Part shown: positions 1-13,941 of the stretch, in pieces | Layout of the letters: each line of letters begins with the position of its first letter | How positions within the stretch are numbered: position 1 is the stretch's first letter | Source of the DNA: Promerops cafer | Lineage: Eukaryota; Chordata; Aves; Passeriformes; Nectariniidae | Length of the DNA stretch: 64,000 nt | Assembly (NCBI GenBank): GCA_013398275.1 | Contig: VZSE01011452.1 | Span: forward strand, 47,118-111,117 | Reading direction: 5' to 3' | The notes under the pieces: model-generated | The model's input: only the letters and a program-made list of their open reading frames with translations | Told to the model about the DNA's origin: nothing | Database searches by the model: none | Made by a program: the position numbers and the translations under genes

Positions 1-3000
1 TTATGTGTTTGAGTACATGAAAAGTTCACAGAAGGAAAGTTTAAAATTAACTTCCTTCAGTGAAGAGTTGTTGTAGAGATTGCAGTTAATTTCTTGCAGT
101 AATGAGTCTCATTGTTATTTTATAATGATCTTCATCATTGGTTTTGATCTGCAATACTTTATGTAAGTAAGGTTAAAAAGACCTTTTTTTTCTAAGACCA
201 GAACATATGGGGTCTCTGGTTGATATATTATTGATGGTGACTTTATAAAACCAAAAAAACAAAAAAACCAACCACGTATGCACAATCTTGTTTTTTGCAA
301 TGAATGCTACAAGACACTGGTGTTGAAAATATTGGGCTAAATTCTTCTCTAAAAATACAAGTAAAATACCAGATGTGAATTGTGAATCTTAATGAATGCG
401 CTTGCATGAGCTCATCAAAATATTCCAGAATATTATTTCAACATTATTAAACAGTTGTTAAAGATTTGGCCTTCCTACCCTTTACCTCTAAGAGATAATG
501 TTATGTAAGAATATTTTCTCTTTGGTAACTTGAATAGTAAGAGTATTCAGTATCTTAACAAGACCTCCCAGCAGCTACAACCTAACATGAGCAACTCCCT
601 TGGTCTGCTGAAATTCACCCTTAAATACCACAAACACAGACTTCCACAGAGAATTTGCCCATGTGACTCTGTGCTTCTCTCTGTGATATTTCATGTGCAC
701 TGTGACATTATTTCAAATGTGTTAACCAGGCTGCCTACTGGTCATGTTTTTTTTAAGTTAGCAAGGCTGTAATTGGAGGGATGGCTCCTAAGAGATGCAA
801 GATGTGGCCACATTTGAGGCCTAGTCTGGTGTTTGAGAAGGGGGCAATATTTGTGACAAATGCTCGTTTCAACCTCCCACAATGTGGTAAGTGTCAAAAT
901 CTAATTGCTTCTTAAATGAAAAGGTTCATATGCAATATTACCCTATTTTATACTTAAATAAATATATATATATAAATGTTTATTTATGACCCTTTCTTTC
1001 CTTATAGGAAAGAATATTTTTCATCAGTTACAGTTGTGCAACTGGCCCTACATTCTGCCTAATATTCCATTTGATTACAACTTGGTTCTTTCTAATCCTT
1101 TGTTTTCTGTTTAAATGTTTTGTTTCTATTAAATATTCCAATTACCAAACATAAAGTCTGGCTAACAACAGCAAGAATTAACCTACATAAAATATATGAA
1201 TAGAGCTGTATACATCATCTTTTCAAGCACAGAAAAAAAAATTCCACTGCCAAATCTTTTTGATACTCACAGCAATAGTTGAAAAAATCCACCCATCTGC
1301 CATGAAAGGAATTTCTCATGTTGATTATTTCCCAGTCAAACAGGATAGATGGATAATAGCACTGAAAACAGGGAGTGAAAAAAGGACCAAGTTTTAAATA
1401 GCATAAATGATAGCAGCAGAGAGACAAGGTAGCTTTAATCAGTCAGCCAGCACTAGGCAATTTTAAAACCTGGCAGCTTGCAGTGGTTTTCTTAGCTTGT
1501 GGTATTTGAAGGACATTGATATACACATCAAACAGAATTTAGGACATGCATTGTGGAGGTGCCAGTTGAAGCTTTATGTGCGAGCTAAAGTTGGAATTCA
1601 ATCCTTTTATCATACACAAGACATACAAACTCTCCTATCAACTTTCCACTCATTTTGAGTGAAGAACAATTTTTGTTGGAAGATTTACAGGTAACAGTGT
1701 TCATTAAAATCTATTCCCTAAACCAAAAATTGTAACATGCTCTACACTAAAGATTAAGCATGGCTCAAATTACAGAGCAAACTTGAAATGCTTGTATTGT
1801 TTTATTATTAAAAAAAATTAACATTAAAAAAATAAGCTAGATTTCTTAAAGTAGCCCTATTAAAAACCACCAAAAAACCCCAACCCCTTTTTCCAGAGGT
1901 GGAGGGCATGAACAAATAAAAAATTCCCAAATATTTTCTTTTATTTTCTTGTCTGCTTTAACCTTCCCATTGTTTTCTCCATGTTCCTTCCACTCTGCAG
2001 GAATGTGCATGTTTGAGCACACATATGCCCAAAGCCTCTGCTTTTAGTGGTCACATTACTTCACTGGAAAATATTTCAACCCAAATCCTTCTATCTTCCT
2101 GCACTGTGGCCCTTATTGAAACAATAATTTTTTGCCATTATTTTTAATAGCTAGAAGTTCACCAATCACCAGGACTGGTTGCATAATCTCTTCTCCAGGA
2201 GATTATCACAAAAGCTATCTCCCAGTGGTTTAAGGAAAATAGCAATATTGCCTGTCCTTCTAAAATAACCTCCTGAAAGCAAGTTGGTAGCATCACTTGT
2301 ATTGTTGAAAATGGAAGACGACAACCATTTTGAAAGATATTTCTTTGTGTACAACCTGTAAAAAAGCATCATTTTCCTGAAAACTACTGCTTAGGGGATG
2401 ACAGGGAAAGTCCTAATACATGTGTTCAGGTGGCTTTGTTGTCCCATTTTCGCATGCTTATGAAGAAATAACACATTTCTCCTTGAATGAGAATTGCAGG
2501 ATATCTTCCTGAAGTGATACATGCTAACGAGAAACAAATGGAAGTCCCTGAAAACGAAGAAAGGCTCCAGCCCAAGCAACTATTTACCCAATCTGCAAAC
2601 TGCACTCCTAAATCATCATATGCAGTCTTTATAGAAAAGTTGTGCTATACCAACAATTATAAGCTAAACCCAGTTGTTTCCCATTTTATATATTTTGCAT
2701 GTGAAATATCAGGAAATATTTTTAATCTGTTTTAATACTTTTTGAGGGGAAAGAGTGGGTAAAAAATTTAATGCAACACACTTTAGGAAGAAAGGTAAGA
2801 ATGATTTGGAAACATATTTATAATGAATGCTTTAAAGATGAAAGATAATTACTTCTAGCTAAGTTCTGAATGCTTCCCCTGCCATGAAAGGCAACAATAA
2901 ACCTCTGGCAAATATGCTTGGGAAGATGTGACTAAGTGAAAGGGTTTGCCTCTAGAAATAAATTTAGGATGTTGCAGTGCTTTGAAGATAAGAAATCCCA

Positions 3001-3780
3001 TCATAGTTGCAGGTACAGTTGATCCCTGGGGGGGACTTGTAGTCCAAGATGTGGAGGGGGAATAGTGTCTCGTGCCAAGGTGTGTGGAGAGGGTGGAGGC
3101 TGGTCCCGCTGGTGCCAGGCTCAGGGATGGAATTCCCCTCCACAGGCAGAGACCAGCAACCTCCTACAAGGGCAACTGGCAGCCAACATCCATGTTTCCA
3201 GAATACTAAAACTCTTTTTTTCCAATATATTTAATGAGCGCTCCATGATTCTTACAAGCAGCCACAGGATTTCAGTCAGGACTGGATAGCAGAGGTTTTA
3301 TATGTGAGTTAAACTTCACTCCTTTCCCTGGTGGAGCAGCTGCTGCCATTGTGGTTAACAGGAGCCACAGGTGCTTCAGGAGTCAACAGGAGTCAACAGG
3401 TGCTTCAACAACAAATGCAAAGCTGTAGTCTTTTGGGAAAGAGGCATAAATGTATGAGTTTATTTCTGGCCTTTACCTTAGGCAACTGTTTCTGTAGATG
3501 ATTGTACCATCATGCAGTATAAAACTGGTGAAAAACTAAGGAATCATTTGGGTGGAAGGCAGGATCCAATTGTAAGAAATTATTTTCTTTGTTCCCCAAA
3601 TTCACATAATTAATAAGGGAAAAGTGTTTCTGTGAGAAATATTACTGCTTCTAACAGATCAACACTGATGAAAGAGAATAGCCAAATAACACCATAACTA
3701 TTCTCAATATTTTTTAGCTTCTTGAGATCATGATTCTTGAACCTATACTATGAATATATTTTCTTATGTATATCAGCAGC
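1..3780. other. Unique AT-rich intergenic DNA, no gene seen
   Basis: No supportable gene. All open frames are short (under about 85 codons), unrelated to any family I know, and scattered over both strands. There is a short TA-rich run near 961-974. A GC-richer patch at about 3020-3200 carries overlapping short open frames with no recognisable domain. A small local duplication at about 3368-3410 repeats AGGAGTCAAC and AGGTGCTTCA twice each. No transposon end or RNA gene was recognised. Confidence 0.7.
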
Positions 3781-3797
3781 ACAGACTCAAAGGGAAG

Positions 3798-3908
3798 AGG
3801 AGGAGAGGAGAGGAGAGGAGAGGAGAGGAGAGGAGAGGAGAGAAGAGAAGAGAAGAGAAGAGAAGAGAAGAGAAGAGAAGAGAAGAGAAGAGAAGAGAAG
3901 AGAAGAGA
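3798..3908. repeat. Compound pentanucleotide microsatellite (GGAGA)n then (AGAAG)n
   Basis: The plus strand is pure purine. About 3798-3841 repeats GGAGA, and from 3841 to 3908 the unit changes sharply to AGAAG, which differs by a single G to A in each unit. The tract is open in all three forward frames and yields Glu/Arg/Lys-rich translations, which are artefacts of the repeat. The uninterrupted unit pattern suggests recent slippage expansion. Confidence 0.97.
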
Positions 3909-6900
3909 TCAGTTCATTCCTTGTATCAAAACAAAACATTCTATACTGACTGCAGTACTTGGAAAACCAACGAGTGTTAAAATAAAAAATGTAATTTTCT
4001 GATTAGTTCAAGATACTAGGACAGTAAGCTAGACTAGGCATTCATGATGTGCTAGCTACTCCATTGAAATTTCTCAAATTTTCAGTTTAGAAATGTTTAT
4101 CCTACAAGAAATCTGAGGACTAAGTTACTGACTTATTTGTTTTGGATAGTAGCATGCACACAGTTATTTCAAAGTCACTGAATCTGTAACTTGTTTATCC
4201 TGTGGTGACTTGCTCAGCGTAGTTTAGAACAATTTTGCTAGTTTGTCTGGTCGAGATTGCTCAATGAGATTTATCAAAGCCACAATAAAGGTATTTAATT
4301 TCTTTAGATCAATCTTTTTCAGTATTAACTGCTAACTTAAAACATTCCTTTTAACTGAGTTCCATTTAGTTTTGTTCACTTCCAAGATAAAATCAGATTT
4401 AAAGCTATATAGAAATTGTTTCACTAACATAAACTGGGACAAAGATCAGATGAAGTAATACTTCTAAGACAGAACACTTTACAAGTATATAATTTTTGTC
4501 TCTTTAATTCTCAGAAATCTTTAAGATTTCTCCTAAAGTATCCTTACCTTTAGAGCACTAGGACATTTATTTGATTACTGGGTAACTAGCAGTAGCAAAT
4601 AATGCTGGATAAAAGCTAACTGGACAATACCCGCTGTGCTTCTCCCATCCTTCAAAGGAATGACTTCTCTTTAGGAGAGTCAAACTTACATTCACCAGCA
4701 ACACAATCAATATTTGAAAGTTTGCCAGTTTTTTTAATATTAGATTCGCTTGGGACAAAGTAGAAACATCCAGAGTCTGCAGCAGAAATGAGTCTCTTGT
4801 CCTCTAGCCTTTAAGCAGGCTGTTGTGTTAGGTACCTGGTCATCAATTAACTGACTTTAGAAATGTCTCATGAAAAAATCCTCATCATGACATATCTGAA
4901 ATATTTGCTCCTAGAACCACTTTCTCTGCAAATTTTATAGGTTTAAATTTCACTGAAGCTCAGATAAACTTAAAGATTGACTTTGGAACACAGCAAAATC
5001 ATATTGTGGTAGGTAGGTGGCAAGACATTAGCAGAGATTCTCAATGTGAGCTGCTGTTATGCAGCACAAGTAGCTGCAGGGACAGAGCCCAAGTTTTGGA
5101 AAACACACAGAGATACGTGCACAAACCTGGGCAGACACACAGAGTCATAGATGAAGGCACACACACATGCACATGTGTATGACCAAAAGTGCACAGGGAC
5201 TCATGCACACAGATGCACAAACACTTATCCTGTCCAGAAAGGCAGCAGACATTCTGGATCTACCACAGAAGAATTCTGAACAACATCTAGTTGGCCTAAA
5301 ATCTCTGAACAGTAGAAGATTATGGTTCCTTCTGTCCCAAGAAATAAAACCAAAGTTATAGAATAAGTGAGGCACTTTTTTTTTCCATTTTTATTCTATT
5401 TCTAGTGGCTGTCCCAAGTGAATTTTCTTTGTAGTGATCTCTGTGTATGTCTCAGCCTGCGCAATTCCTTCCTTTAGTATCCTTCATTTTAGTATGAATG
5501 AGAATTACTTGCTTTGCCTTTGGCTGTGGTTTCTCTTCTCAGAGGAAAACTAAATCTCATGCCAAATCTACTGCCCAACACACATATCAGGAAAGGTGAT
5601 TTGGCCAGTGACATCACCTTTGCAGGTGCAGACGGGGTTTAAGGAGCACTTCTGCTGTGCTGCTGGGCCCAGGAGAAGAAATTACAGAAGCAGAAATGGC
5701 AGAAATGGAGAAATGGCAGGACTGGGGAAATTCACAGAAATGGGAAAATGTAGCAGGACACAGTAGGCAGCACACAGTGAATTTCAGTGCTTGGGCAGAT
5801 GTCACTGCCCTTCCAATCAGTTCTGATCTTTCCTAGGGAAAAGGCAGAGCACCAGAGGGAAGCAGCTCCTGGGTTTGATCCATGACATTACCTTGACCTA
5901 GACTATCCAGCTTTCACAAAAACAGCAGACAAGATTAAACACTAGAGAAAATTAATAAAATCCCTAGTTTAATTGGCAGCTACTACTGTTATTAAATAGA
6001 TCCTCTTAAAGAATAGCATTCCTGAATCAGTAAGGTTGAAATGTAATTGAGAATGTGCTTATGAGAAACATTTTTTGCAAAGCCTGTGAAACTGTGAGGA
6101 TTAGGCTGAAGTATCCCATGTGATCAATATCTTGGAATCGCATTAAGGCCTCGGGCTACAGGGGCCTTCTTTCCTTTCCATTTCCCATTTTCTGTTTTCT
6201 GTTCCTAGGCACCATCTTAGCCAACCAGACATGAACAGAAAATGAATTTGCTACAAGCTAGTAGCATTGTAAATGGCTTTGATATAAGTGGAACAAGGGT
6301 CGGTAACTTCTAAGCCCCAGTGGCCTGATAAGAATATTAAGTCTACCATTTATCCCCAATGAGTGCTTGATTAGCCATACAGTGCTCTGCTGACAGAGTT
6401 CACTAAAAATACATTATGCTAATAACATCTGAGTGCCAGAAAAACTGGGGAAGCCCAAGACTCAACACAAAGAATGAGTCATTATGGTATTTACCTGGCA
6501 GACACAGTTAGAGGAAAAATATGGGCAAAAGAATGACATCTCAGTCCTGTTTCCAAAGGCACGAATAGAAATAGAGGTGACTTCCCAAACAATATGAGGA
6601 TTAGAATAGAAAGAAATACCCGGTACTGTATCTCTTAATAAAGATGGTAGTTTTTCAGAGCAGTCAGCTGCTAGTGAAGACAAGTCATTTCCACATATTT
6701 AGTTTTGTCTAAAAACTGCCATATGGCTCTTCACTGGTGTATCTTTCAGTCTGGGTTAACACCGAGCGTGTTTCCTCCTTGCTGTGTGCTTGGACCACAG
6801 TCTGGGATTCCCACTGCACTCCCACAGCTTCCTCCTGTTCCCCAGCCCACTGCCACTGCCCCAGCACAGCGTTGCTCTCTTCTAAGGGAAGGATTTGGAG

Positions 6901-8780
6901 GCTTTCCTTCAAGCATCAGCTACAGGTGTCACACATCCCAGCAACAATCCAAAGTATACTGCAAATGAAGGAGACGAGGGGATGGTTCATTGCTACTTCA
7001 AATTAACTCTCTGAATCTGATTTTTGCAAGCACTGAACAGCCCTGTTCTCCTGCCCTCAGCCAGCCTGCAATTAGCACCCTGCCTAGCAGGGCTCTGGGC
7101 TGCTCCACACAGACATTCTGCAGCCAGCCTGGCTGCCAGCTCCTGCACAGGCAAATTGGTGCACAGCACTTGGCCACGACTCACAGCAAGGGCAAGCAAT
7201 CATTTCACAGACATACAGCTGAGAGCTTTGCACAAAAAGGATCAGGCTTGGGGAGAAAAAAAAAGGTGTAATTAATCTGGCCATTAGAGCTGGTCATTTT
7301 TTTTTCTCTACTGATCTTTTACTAGCCAAAAGTACTTTTTAAGTCCAGCCAAAATTAAGTTGAATTTGCCATACTGTTCAAAGAACAAAGAAGACATTTC
7401 AAAAGACAGTAGAATGTCTCCTCAATTTTAAAAAGTTTCCGTTTCTCATATATTTTAGAGGTGCTGTAATAATGTTTTTAAGAGTTGATAGAAGTTAAAA
7501 CCAAAGAGTTTTCTTTAGAATATTTGGTGTACCTGAAACATACCTTTAATATGAGCGCTTCATTTTGCCCACAGAATGGAAAAACAAAAAATAGCTTGGG
7601 ACTAAACCAACTTTGAGAAATGCTGACAGTGAGCCAAAACCCTCAGCTACACACAGTCAACTATTACAAGCCACCAAACAGTTTAAATGCAAAGGTACTA
7701 AAGAGGTAAGTAATCTGATCTGTTGTAGCTGCTTGTGCACGAAGCAGTAATGTGAGGAAGGAGCAGGCAATGGAGAGAAGCAGGCACTTCCACACCACAA
7801 TTTATCTCCTGCTGATGTAAAGGCCTAAAATAGGTCAGATGAATCATGCCTTAAAAACGCCCATTTCTCTTCACTGACTAGCGGGGAAACAGGTGACTAG
7901 TGATGGTGTAGCCTTCTACCTTATCAATGTCAACAGTGGGGTGAGATGAATTTCTATATTGTAATCATTCACAAAAAATTAAAATTTAGATATGAAAGCC
8001 CTAATACCTGGGTCCAGAAGCTGTAAAGATGGACCAATGGAGAAGATACAAATTCTTTTTGCTTACTATGGCATTCAACCTTTCATGATCTACTTATTTT
8101 CCTGTGTTTGTCCTTGGGTTTTATCTTTTCTTTCATTTAACGCTCTGATCTTCCTGTTTTATCCATCTATCTTCTCTCTCTTTCTTCAAACCACACAGCT
8201 TTAGTATCTACTGTTGAGAGTGTCCACCTGCTTCTGTCATCTGCTGTCTTTCATCACCATTGGAAAAGGACAGGGAACACTTTAAAGACCCTGAGCACTT
8301 ACGCATAGTAGGATATGGGAATTCTCCCAAACTGGCAAACTGCACCCTCAGTAGGAAGTTACATTAGATGTGGCTCCAAGAAAGGATTGTTGTTTTTTCA
8401 GACTTTAACCCTGAAATTCTACTTTCATTGCCCTCCATTTTTCAATTTATTTTGTGGACCCAGACCTCCTTTCAAGTATTGAAATCAAGTATTCCAGGAA
8501 CCCTAACCTCATTTTATTTGTGTCTTGCCCTTCAAGGGCCTCCTGTGAGTTCCATATGCAATGTTTTAAGTTTTAAGTTCATCTAGCTTCCTTACAAGCA
8601 AGACAACAAACTCCTTAGTGGAGCCTTAGAATAATTTTCAGTTGGTCCAAATCTGGCCAATGGTTTCACTGTTGGCTTCCATGTTAACAGGACATTGAGC
8701 TAATTAGAAAAATATAACTGCTGTACCTAAGCAGAAAAGAATAATGTATAGAGTTATTGACAATACTACATTTTTCATTC
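3909..8780. other. Unique intergenic DNA, no gene seen
   Basis: No supportable gene. A CA-rich degenerate stretch lies at about 5100-5225 (many CACA and TGCACA words). A cryptically repetitive patch at about 5690-5750 repeats CAGAAATGG. A GC-richer, Pro/Ser-coding-looking patch lies at about 6750-7230, but it is open on both strands and shows no known domain. A non-coding exon-like interval at 7575-7705 is discussed under findings. Confidence 0.65.
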
Positions 8781-8817
8781 ATTATATATGCATATGTATG
8801 TATGTATTTAAATATGT
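8781..8817. repeat. Short AT/TATG-rich simple sequence
   Basis: An imperfect run of TA, TATG and ATTTA words (ATATATGCATATGTATGTAT). It is low-complexity DNA with no sign of coding or regulatory role. Confidence 0.75.
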
Positions 8818-11800
8818 AAACACTGCATCTATATCTTAAATTTCATTTCACTTTTAGCTATAGGTTTCTGATGGTGCCAACCATACCCTAGAAAAATAAA
8901 GAATCATAGCAAAAATTAAAGGTAATCTGTGTTATTTCTAGTTGTAAATAACTGTGTATTTGACAACAACTCTGAAGAAAGAGAGAAAAGTCTGTATCAC
9001 CCCACTCCATAAAAGCAGTTTACGGGCACCAGACAACTAAAAAGAAAATATAATTCTGAAGGAACTCACTGTACTCCTGGATGACTGAACAGTTGATCAC
9101 TTTGTCTGGCTGTACAGAAAGTTAAAGCAAGCTGAAAGTTTTCAATTTATAGTGAACACTGTACTTAAGCAGCAGAAAATTATATACTTACTTTCCACTC
9201 CAGCTGTGTGTGATATATGAAGTACAGTGAGCACAGTAAAAAGTACTTTTTACTGAGTACAGTAAAAAAAGAAATTAAACCAAGTGGTAAATAATCAAAA
9301 TATACTCTTCATTAGCCTTGGTATTTATTCTGCCATTTTGAAAGCACTAAGAAGCCACATGCAGTGTTAGTCCCTTTTATTTTCTACTGTCCTTTATTTT
9401 TTGCCATTTTTATTATTAATATTTCCCCTTCCATATTCCACACTGTTCCTTTTATTCTCGCCCTTCTGGGATTCTGACATTGTTCACAAAATTTACTTCC
9501 ATGTTTAAGCTTGCTTTGGTTTATGAAGTTAATTATCCATCACTACAAATGTGTCAGTGTGAGTTCTATAGTGAGCCATATGAAAGTTTATCCTGTTAAC
9601 TAGATAGATTCTCAGTTATTTCCAGGAGTATAGGAGAAGGCAGGAATTTTTGCTGAGCACTTCTGAACCTGATTCTTGGCAGTGGAAGGATGCTTTTGGC
9701 TACATGCAAACTACATGTGAGGCACAACAGTTGTGATCAGGTAAAGTCCTGGCACAGATACCTCAGAATTTCAGCAGGATGAGTCTACAGAGACTTCAGT
9801 AGATACTGAACATGAAGCAAATTAAAGACACTGCAAAATGAGGTTTCATGATAGCAAACCATCATTCTTCTTTCAACTAAATGTGTAAAATTACTTTTAC
9901 AAAAATTTGTGACTTTGGCCCCTTTTTTGATTATTTAAAATCTCTTTTCATCTGTCTTTTTCATAATTCTGTGCTGTGCTCTTGGCAAAAGCAGTGAGCA
10001 TGTTACACTCAGAAACCGTAATTAATATCTGTTCATACAAATGTTCCGGCCTGTTTTTTCTCATTACTCAAACTCTATACACAAGACATGTTTAGAAGCA
10101 GAAATTGTTTCCCTACTGCGCTTCTAATTAACACTTCCATTAAGACCTAGGCATGGAACATACTGAAAGAAACTGCTGTTTACAGAAATGGTGATAAAAT
10201 GTATACAAATATGTCCTGCAAAGTGCAATCAAGCCAGCTTGCGTGACATGTGGATGTGTTTCTCTGTATGTAGGCACAAACAGATGTGCTACACTCACAT
10301 GCAAGACTAATTTGTTCATTAACATTAAAAAAAACCCCTAGATAAATAACAGTCCATTAATTTTTATAATTACTTCTTGCATGCCCATATCATTGCTCAA
10401 TTTAATTTCTGAAGCCCTTGGTAGCTTAAGAGTGGCTTCTTGGCATGATCACACCGGATACTTGAGTTATCTTCCACTGGTTGGTAGATTGGATTTACCT
10501 GGATTTTTAAACATTTATAGCTGATATTCCTCCATCCCTCTTCTTCTATGGGAAATTTGAATAACTTTAAATTTAGATTAAAAAATAATAATTTAGATTT
10601 TTTCTTTTTTTATCTTGAAGGGCAGAATGAATCAATCAAATGGCTTGCTAAGCATCATAAATAGTTCTGGATTTCTAGAAGGTTTTCTTTAAGCCTTTGA
10701 ATAACAGCATACATAATCTTTTCAATTTTGCATATGTTCAGTACAAGACCAAGAGAAAAAACCTCCTGGCAGCTGTAACTGAATTTCAGCTGCAGAAATC
10801 CCATTGTGAGACTAAGGAGAATCAATCCACAAGGAAAGAGATTAAACAAATAGTCTTGTGACCTAAAGTGCAACAAGCTTTGCACTGTGAGAGTAAGTTG
10901 GAATGCCTGACAATTAACTGCAACTCAGGGTTGGTGATAGGGAGATGTTGCTTTTGTTTTTAATTACATTTTATTGAACAAACAAGTGATAAGCATCAAA
11001 AGACGAGATTGTCTTGGATCATCAAAGATGGGGTGGGGGAGGTTGTTTGTTCTGTGAATTCAGGCAAGCTAAAAGAGCTTTTTCTGTGTTTACCTGAGTA
11101 ATTAATGAAAGACCAAATTGCTTTTGAGCCAGCAGGCTGCAGTTAATTGGAGTTATGTGCATTCGGTGAACTTAGTGATTTGGTTTAAAAAGGATTTACA
11201 GTGTAGGTGACAACCCTTTCCAGGGAAATACAGCAGCAAAGGCTGAATATTAGAAGACAACTTCCAGATGATGTAACTTATGTGGAGAGCTTTCTCTTTC
11301 AGTTAAAGTTTGAAAGTGGAAAAAGTACTGTCTTATAAGAGCAAAATGCTTGGAAAATGTTTAATTAATAATAAATTTAAAAACTGGGTTACAGACATTC
11401 AGACTACTACTATAATTTTTTAACTGGCAAGATCAGTGAATCCAGAGAGGTTTGCCACTGTACTTTTAGGAAAATTATGTTTGTAGGAACGGACATGTTC
11501 TAATTTCTGAAAATCTTAACATGACTCTTTTTCTCCTATTATCTCACTGAGGGCTGGAGACATACTGTGATGCTCTTTATCAGAGGTAGTAGCACCTAAA
11601 AATCTGCCACTATTATCAAATAAGAATAAGACTATTTACTTTCAAGTGTACCACTCAAAGTGTGAAGAATTATCAGCCTTTGCCATCCTGTCAGTTACTT
11701 ATTTTCTTTTCCAGACCTGGTGGAATGGATTCCCTGAAATGTTCTTTGATACACCTGTGGACAGGTGGTCACATACTGCCCAAAGGGTAATCCTGCTGGG

Positions 11801-13940
11801 CTAAAGGACAAAGGCAAGGGATGTTCCCTTTCATCCTCCTGAACGCTGTTCAGAGAAAGTTCCTCTTGCTCATTGCTTCCTCCAGTAAACCAAGAGCTGT
11901 TTTCTTTTCTTTCTCTCCATCTAAGAATTTTTCACTTATGCAAGAACAAATTCAAAATAAAAATGAGGAAGTGTTCTGCCTTTCTTCCTGAAAGAATGAA
12001 CTTTAAGTTATATACACACTTTCTTGGATCCAGTTCTCATCAAATTACCATGAGCTGTTCAGACTAGAGTCTCAGTACACCTCATGAATTTGTGCAATAA
12101 ATATTTATATTATTAATCTGTGTATCAAATTCAAGTTTTTCTCCTTCACTCCCTTTTTTACTGTCAAGGTTCAAAACAAACTGAGTTCTTTTGCCAAATA
12201 ATTCCATTATATATTGTTGTAGGAGAAATGAATTTCCAGTTCTCACTGATCTGTGTCTAAAAACCTCTTATCCAGAATTCTTGGAGTTCAGGGTGATGCT
12301 GAGTGGTGTCTCTTTCCGTATAATTGTAATAATAAAAAATGTGAAATGTCATAGTTCAATTTCACATGACTTTAAATGGACTTTTCTGCTTTATATTTTA
12401 TCCTTCTGAAACAAAAGATAAAATACAGCCATTGTTCTCTGCTTTTAAAACTCATAATTTTACTCAGTCTTCCAGCAATGATTTTTTACAGGCAGTTTCA
12501 GAATTCTTTGTTCAAAGACAATAATTGTAGTTCTCCCTCCCTATTTAACTTCCTTCTCTGTCTTCCTTGTGCTTTCCCAGTAAAAATGCTGATGAACTGT
12601 ACTGGTATTTCCACACACTTTCAAGCACAAAGTGTAATCAAAATAACATGCGAAATCTCGTTGTCATCACTGGGTTAGGGATCAGGCCTGAATGCTTTTA
12701 CTCTGAGCCCTGCTACTAAAATATCTGCAGCACTTTGTGGGAGGCACTAAGATATTTCGACAGTTTTATTTTTAGACTCTCTGTTGGGACTAAAATTGTG
12801 CAGTGCATAAGAATGCGTCTCTCAGCCTCAAGTGCTGTGGCTGTGTGCAGAGCCTGCAGTAAAATCTGTGTTTAAGTTGGTATGGGCTAGATTTCCAGTT
12901 GTTTCCTTTCTAATTTAGTAAACCCAAGAGGCCCGTTAAATTTTAATACACATTTCATTATTTAATAGAAAAACATGGCATTTTCATAGAATTGTAACCA
13001 TATCACTACTTTTACCAGTATAATTATATCAGTTTTAGTGTGTACAATATTGTTCTTACAAAGAAGGTTCACAAATGACATTTGTTAAATCAAGGAATTC
13101 AGAGGAAGTACTAGCTACAGGTGAATACTGAATATTTAAGCACTCTGAAAAGTCAGATTTACTCTGAATAGCCAAAGAGTTTTTGCAAGTCAGTGTTGTC
13201 ATAAACTACATGCAGAGAAAAGAGATTTCATTGAATAATTTATTGCAGGGTTTTTTTACACAGAACTAATATTTGATATTATTAATTCTGTGAATGTATT
13301 ATTTCCCAACATAACACTTCTGCAGAATCTACTGAATGTATGTTTTTGAGCTCGTGCAAAAAAAAGTACATACACAAAGGAATTTTGCACTTTTCATGAT
13401 CCAAAATCAGTATAAAAAGCAGTGGTTTAGATTCCCAGTCATCCATGTATGAGAGACTTCAGATACTTCCTCTCCTGAATCTATCAGGGTATGCGGAATT
13501 AGCTGACAAAGTAAATTGCAACTTATGGAAATGGTTCTTTTGTAATTATTTGCAATCATATTCTTCCCTCTGGTTCTACCTAGAATTATATTTCCCATAA
13601 TACATGTTGAAGGTATCTAGACAGGCTAGCAAGGATGAATCCAAAGAAATGGAAACAGTTCAATTCAAAATGTGGACTGAGGGACCAAAATCCTAATTCT
13701 GAAATCCTAGGACAATAAACCCACAGATCAAATGACCTGATAGGCAACTGGGCTCACCACAAACATATCCCAAAGGGAAGAGTAGGACTGCTAAACTTTA
13801 CCAAATAGATCCAGAAATTCTACTGGAAAACGGAACCTTCAGTGATCCGCAAGCCCATTCCTTGCCCATTCTGCTGCATAACACAGGGAATTGGGCTCTG
13901 GAGAGATGTCTTGGTGTTAGAAGCTTCCTTGCACAGAGGG
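8818..13940. other. Unique AT-rich intergenic DNA, no gene seen
   Basis: No supportable gene and no recognised transposon. It holds the nested palindrome at 9157-9255 (listed separately). About 11080-11200 is non-repetitive and contains TAATTA/TTAATT homeodomain-type cores (AGTAATTAATG and GCAGTTAATTGG), so it is a candidate conserved regulatory stretch. Open frames up to about 100 codons near 12376-12678 are Leu/Phe/Ile-rich, as expected for AT-rich DNA, and match no family I know. Confidence 0.6.
9157..9255. repeat. Nested inverted repeats with a perfect 22-bp palindrome
   Basis: The outer arms are CACTGTACTT (9157-9166) and its exact reverse complement AAGTACAGTG (9220-9229), 53 bp apart. 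Next to them, 9234-9255 is a perfect 22-bp palindrome centred on AAAAAGTACTTTTT. The word TGAG(C/T)ACAGTAAAAA also occurs twice as a direct repeat around 9229-9268. No transposon family was recognised, and no target-site duplication is apparent. Confidence 0.85.
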
Positions 13941-13941
13941 G

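Noticed and set aside
3737..4002. Glu/Arg/Lys-rich open frames in all three forward frames
   Set aside because: These are products of the (GGAGA)n/(AGAAG)n microsatellite.
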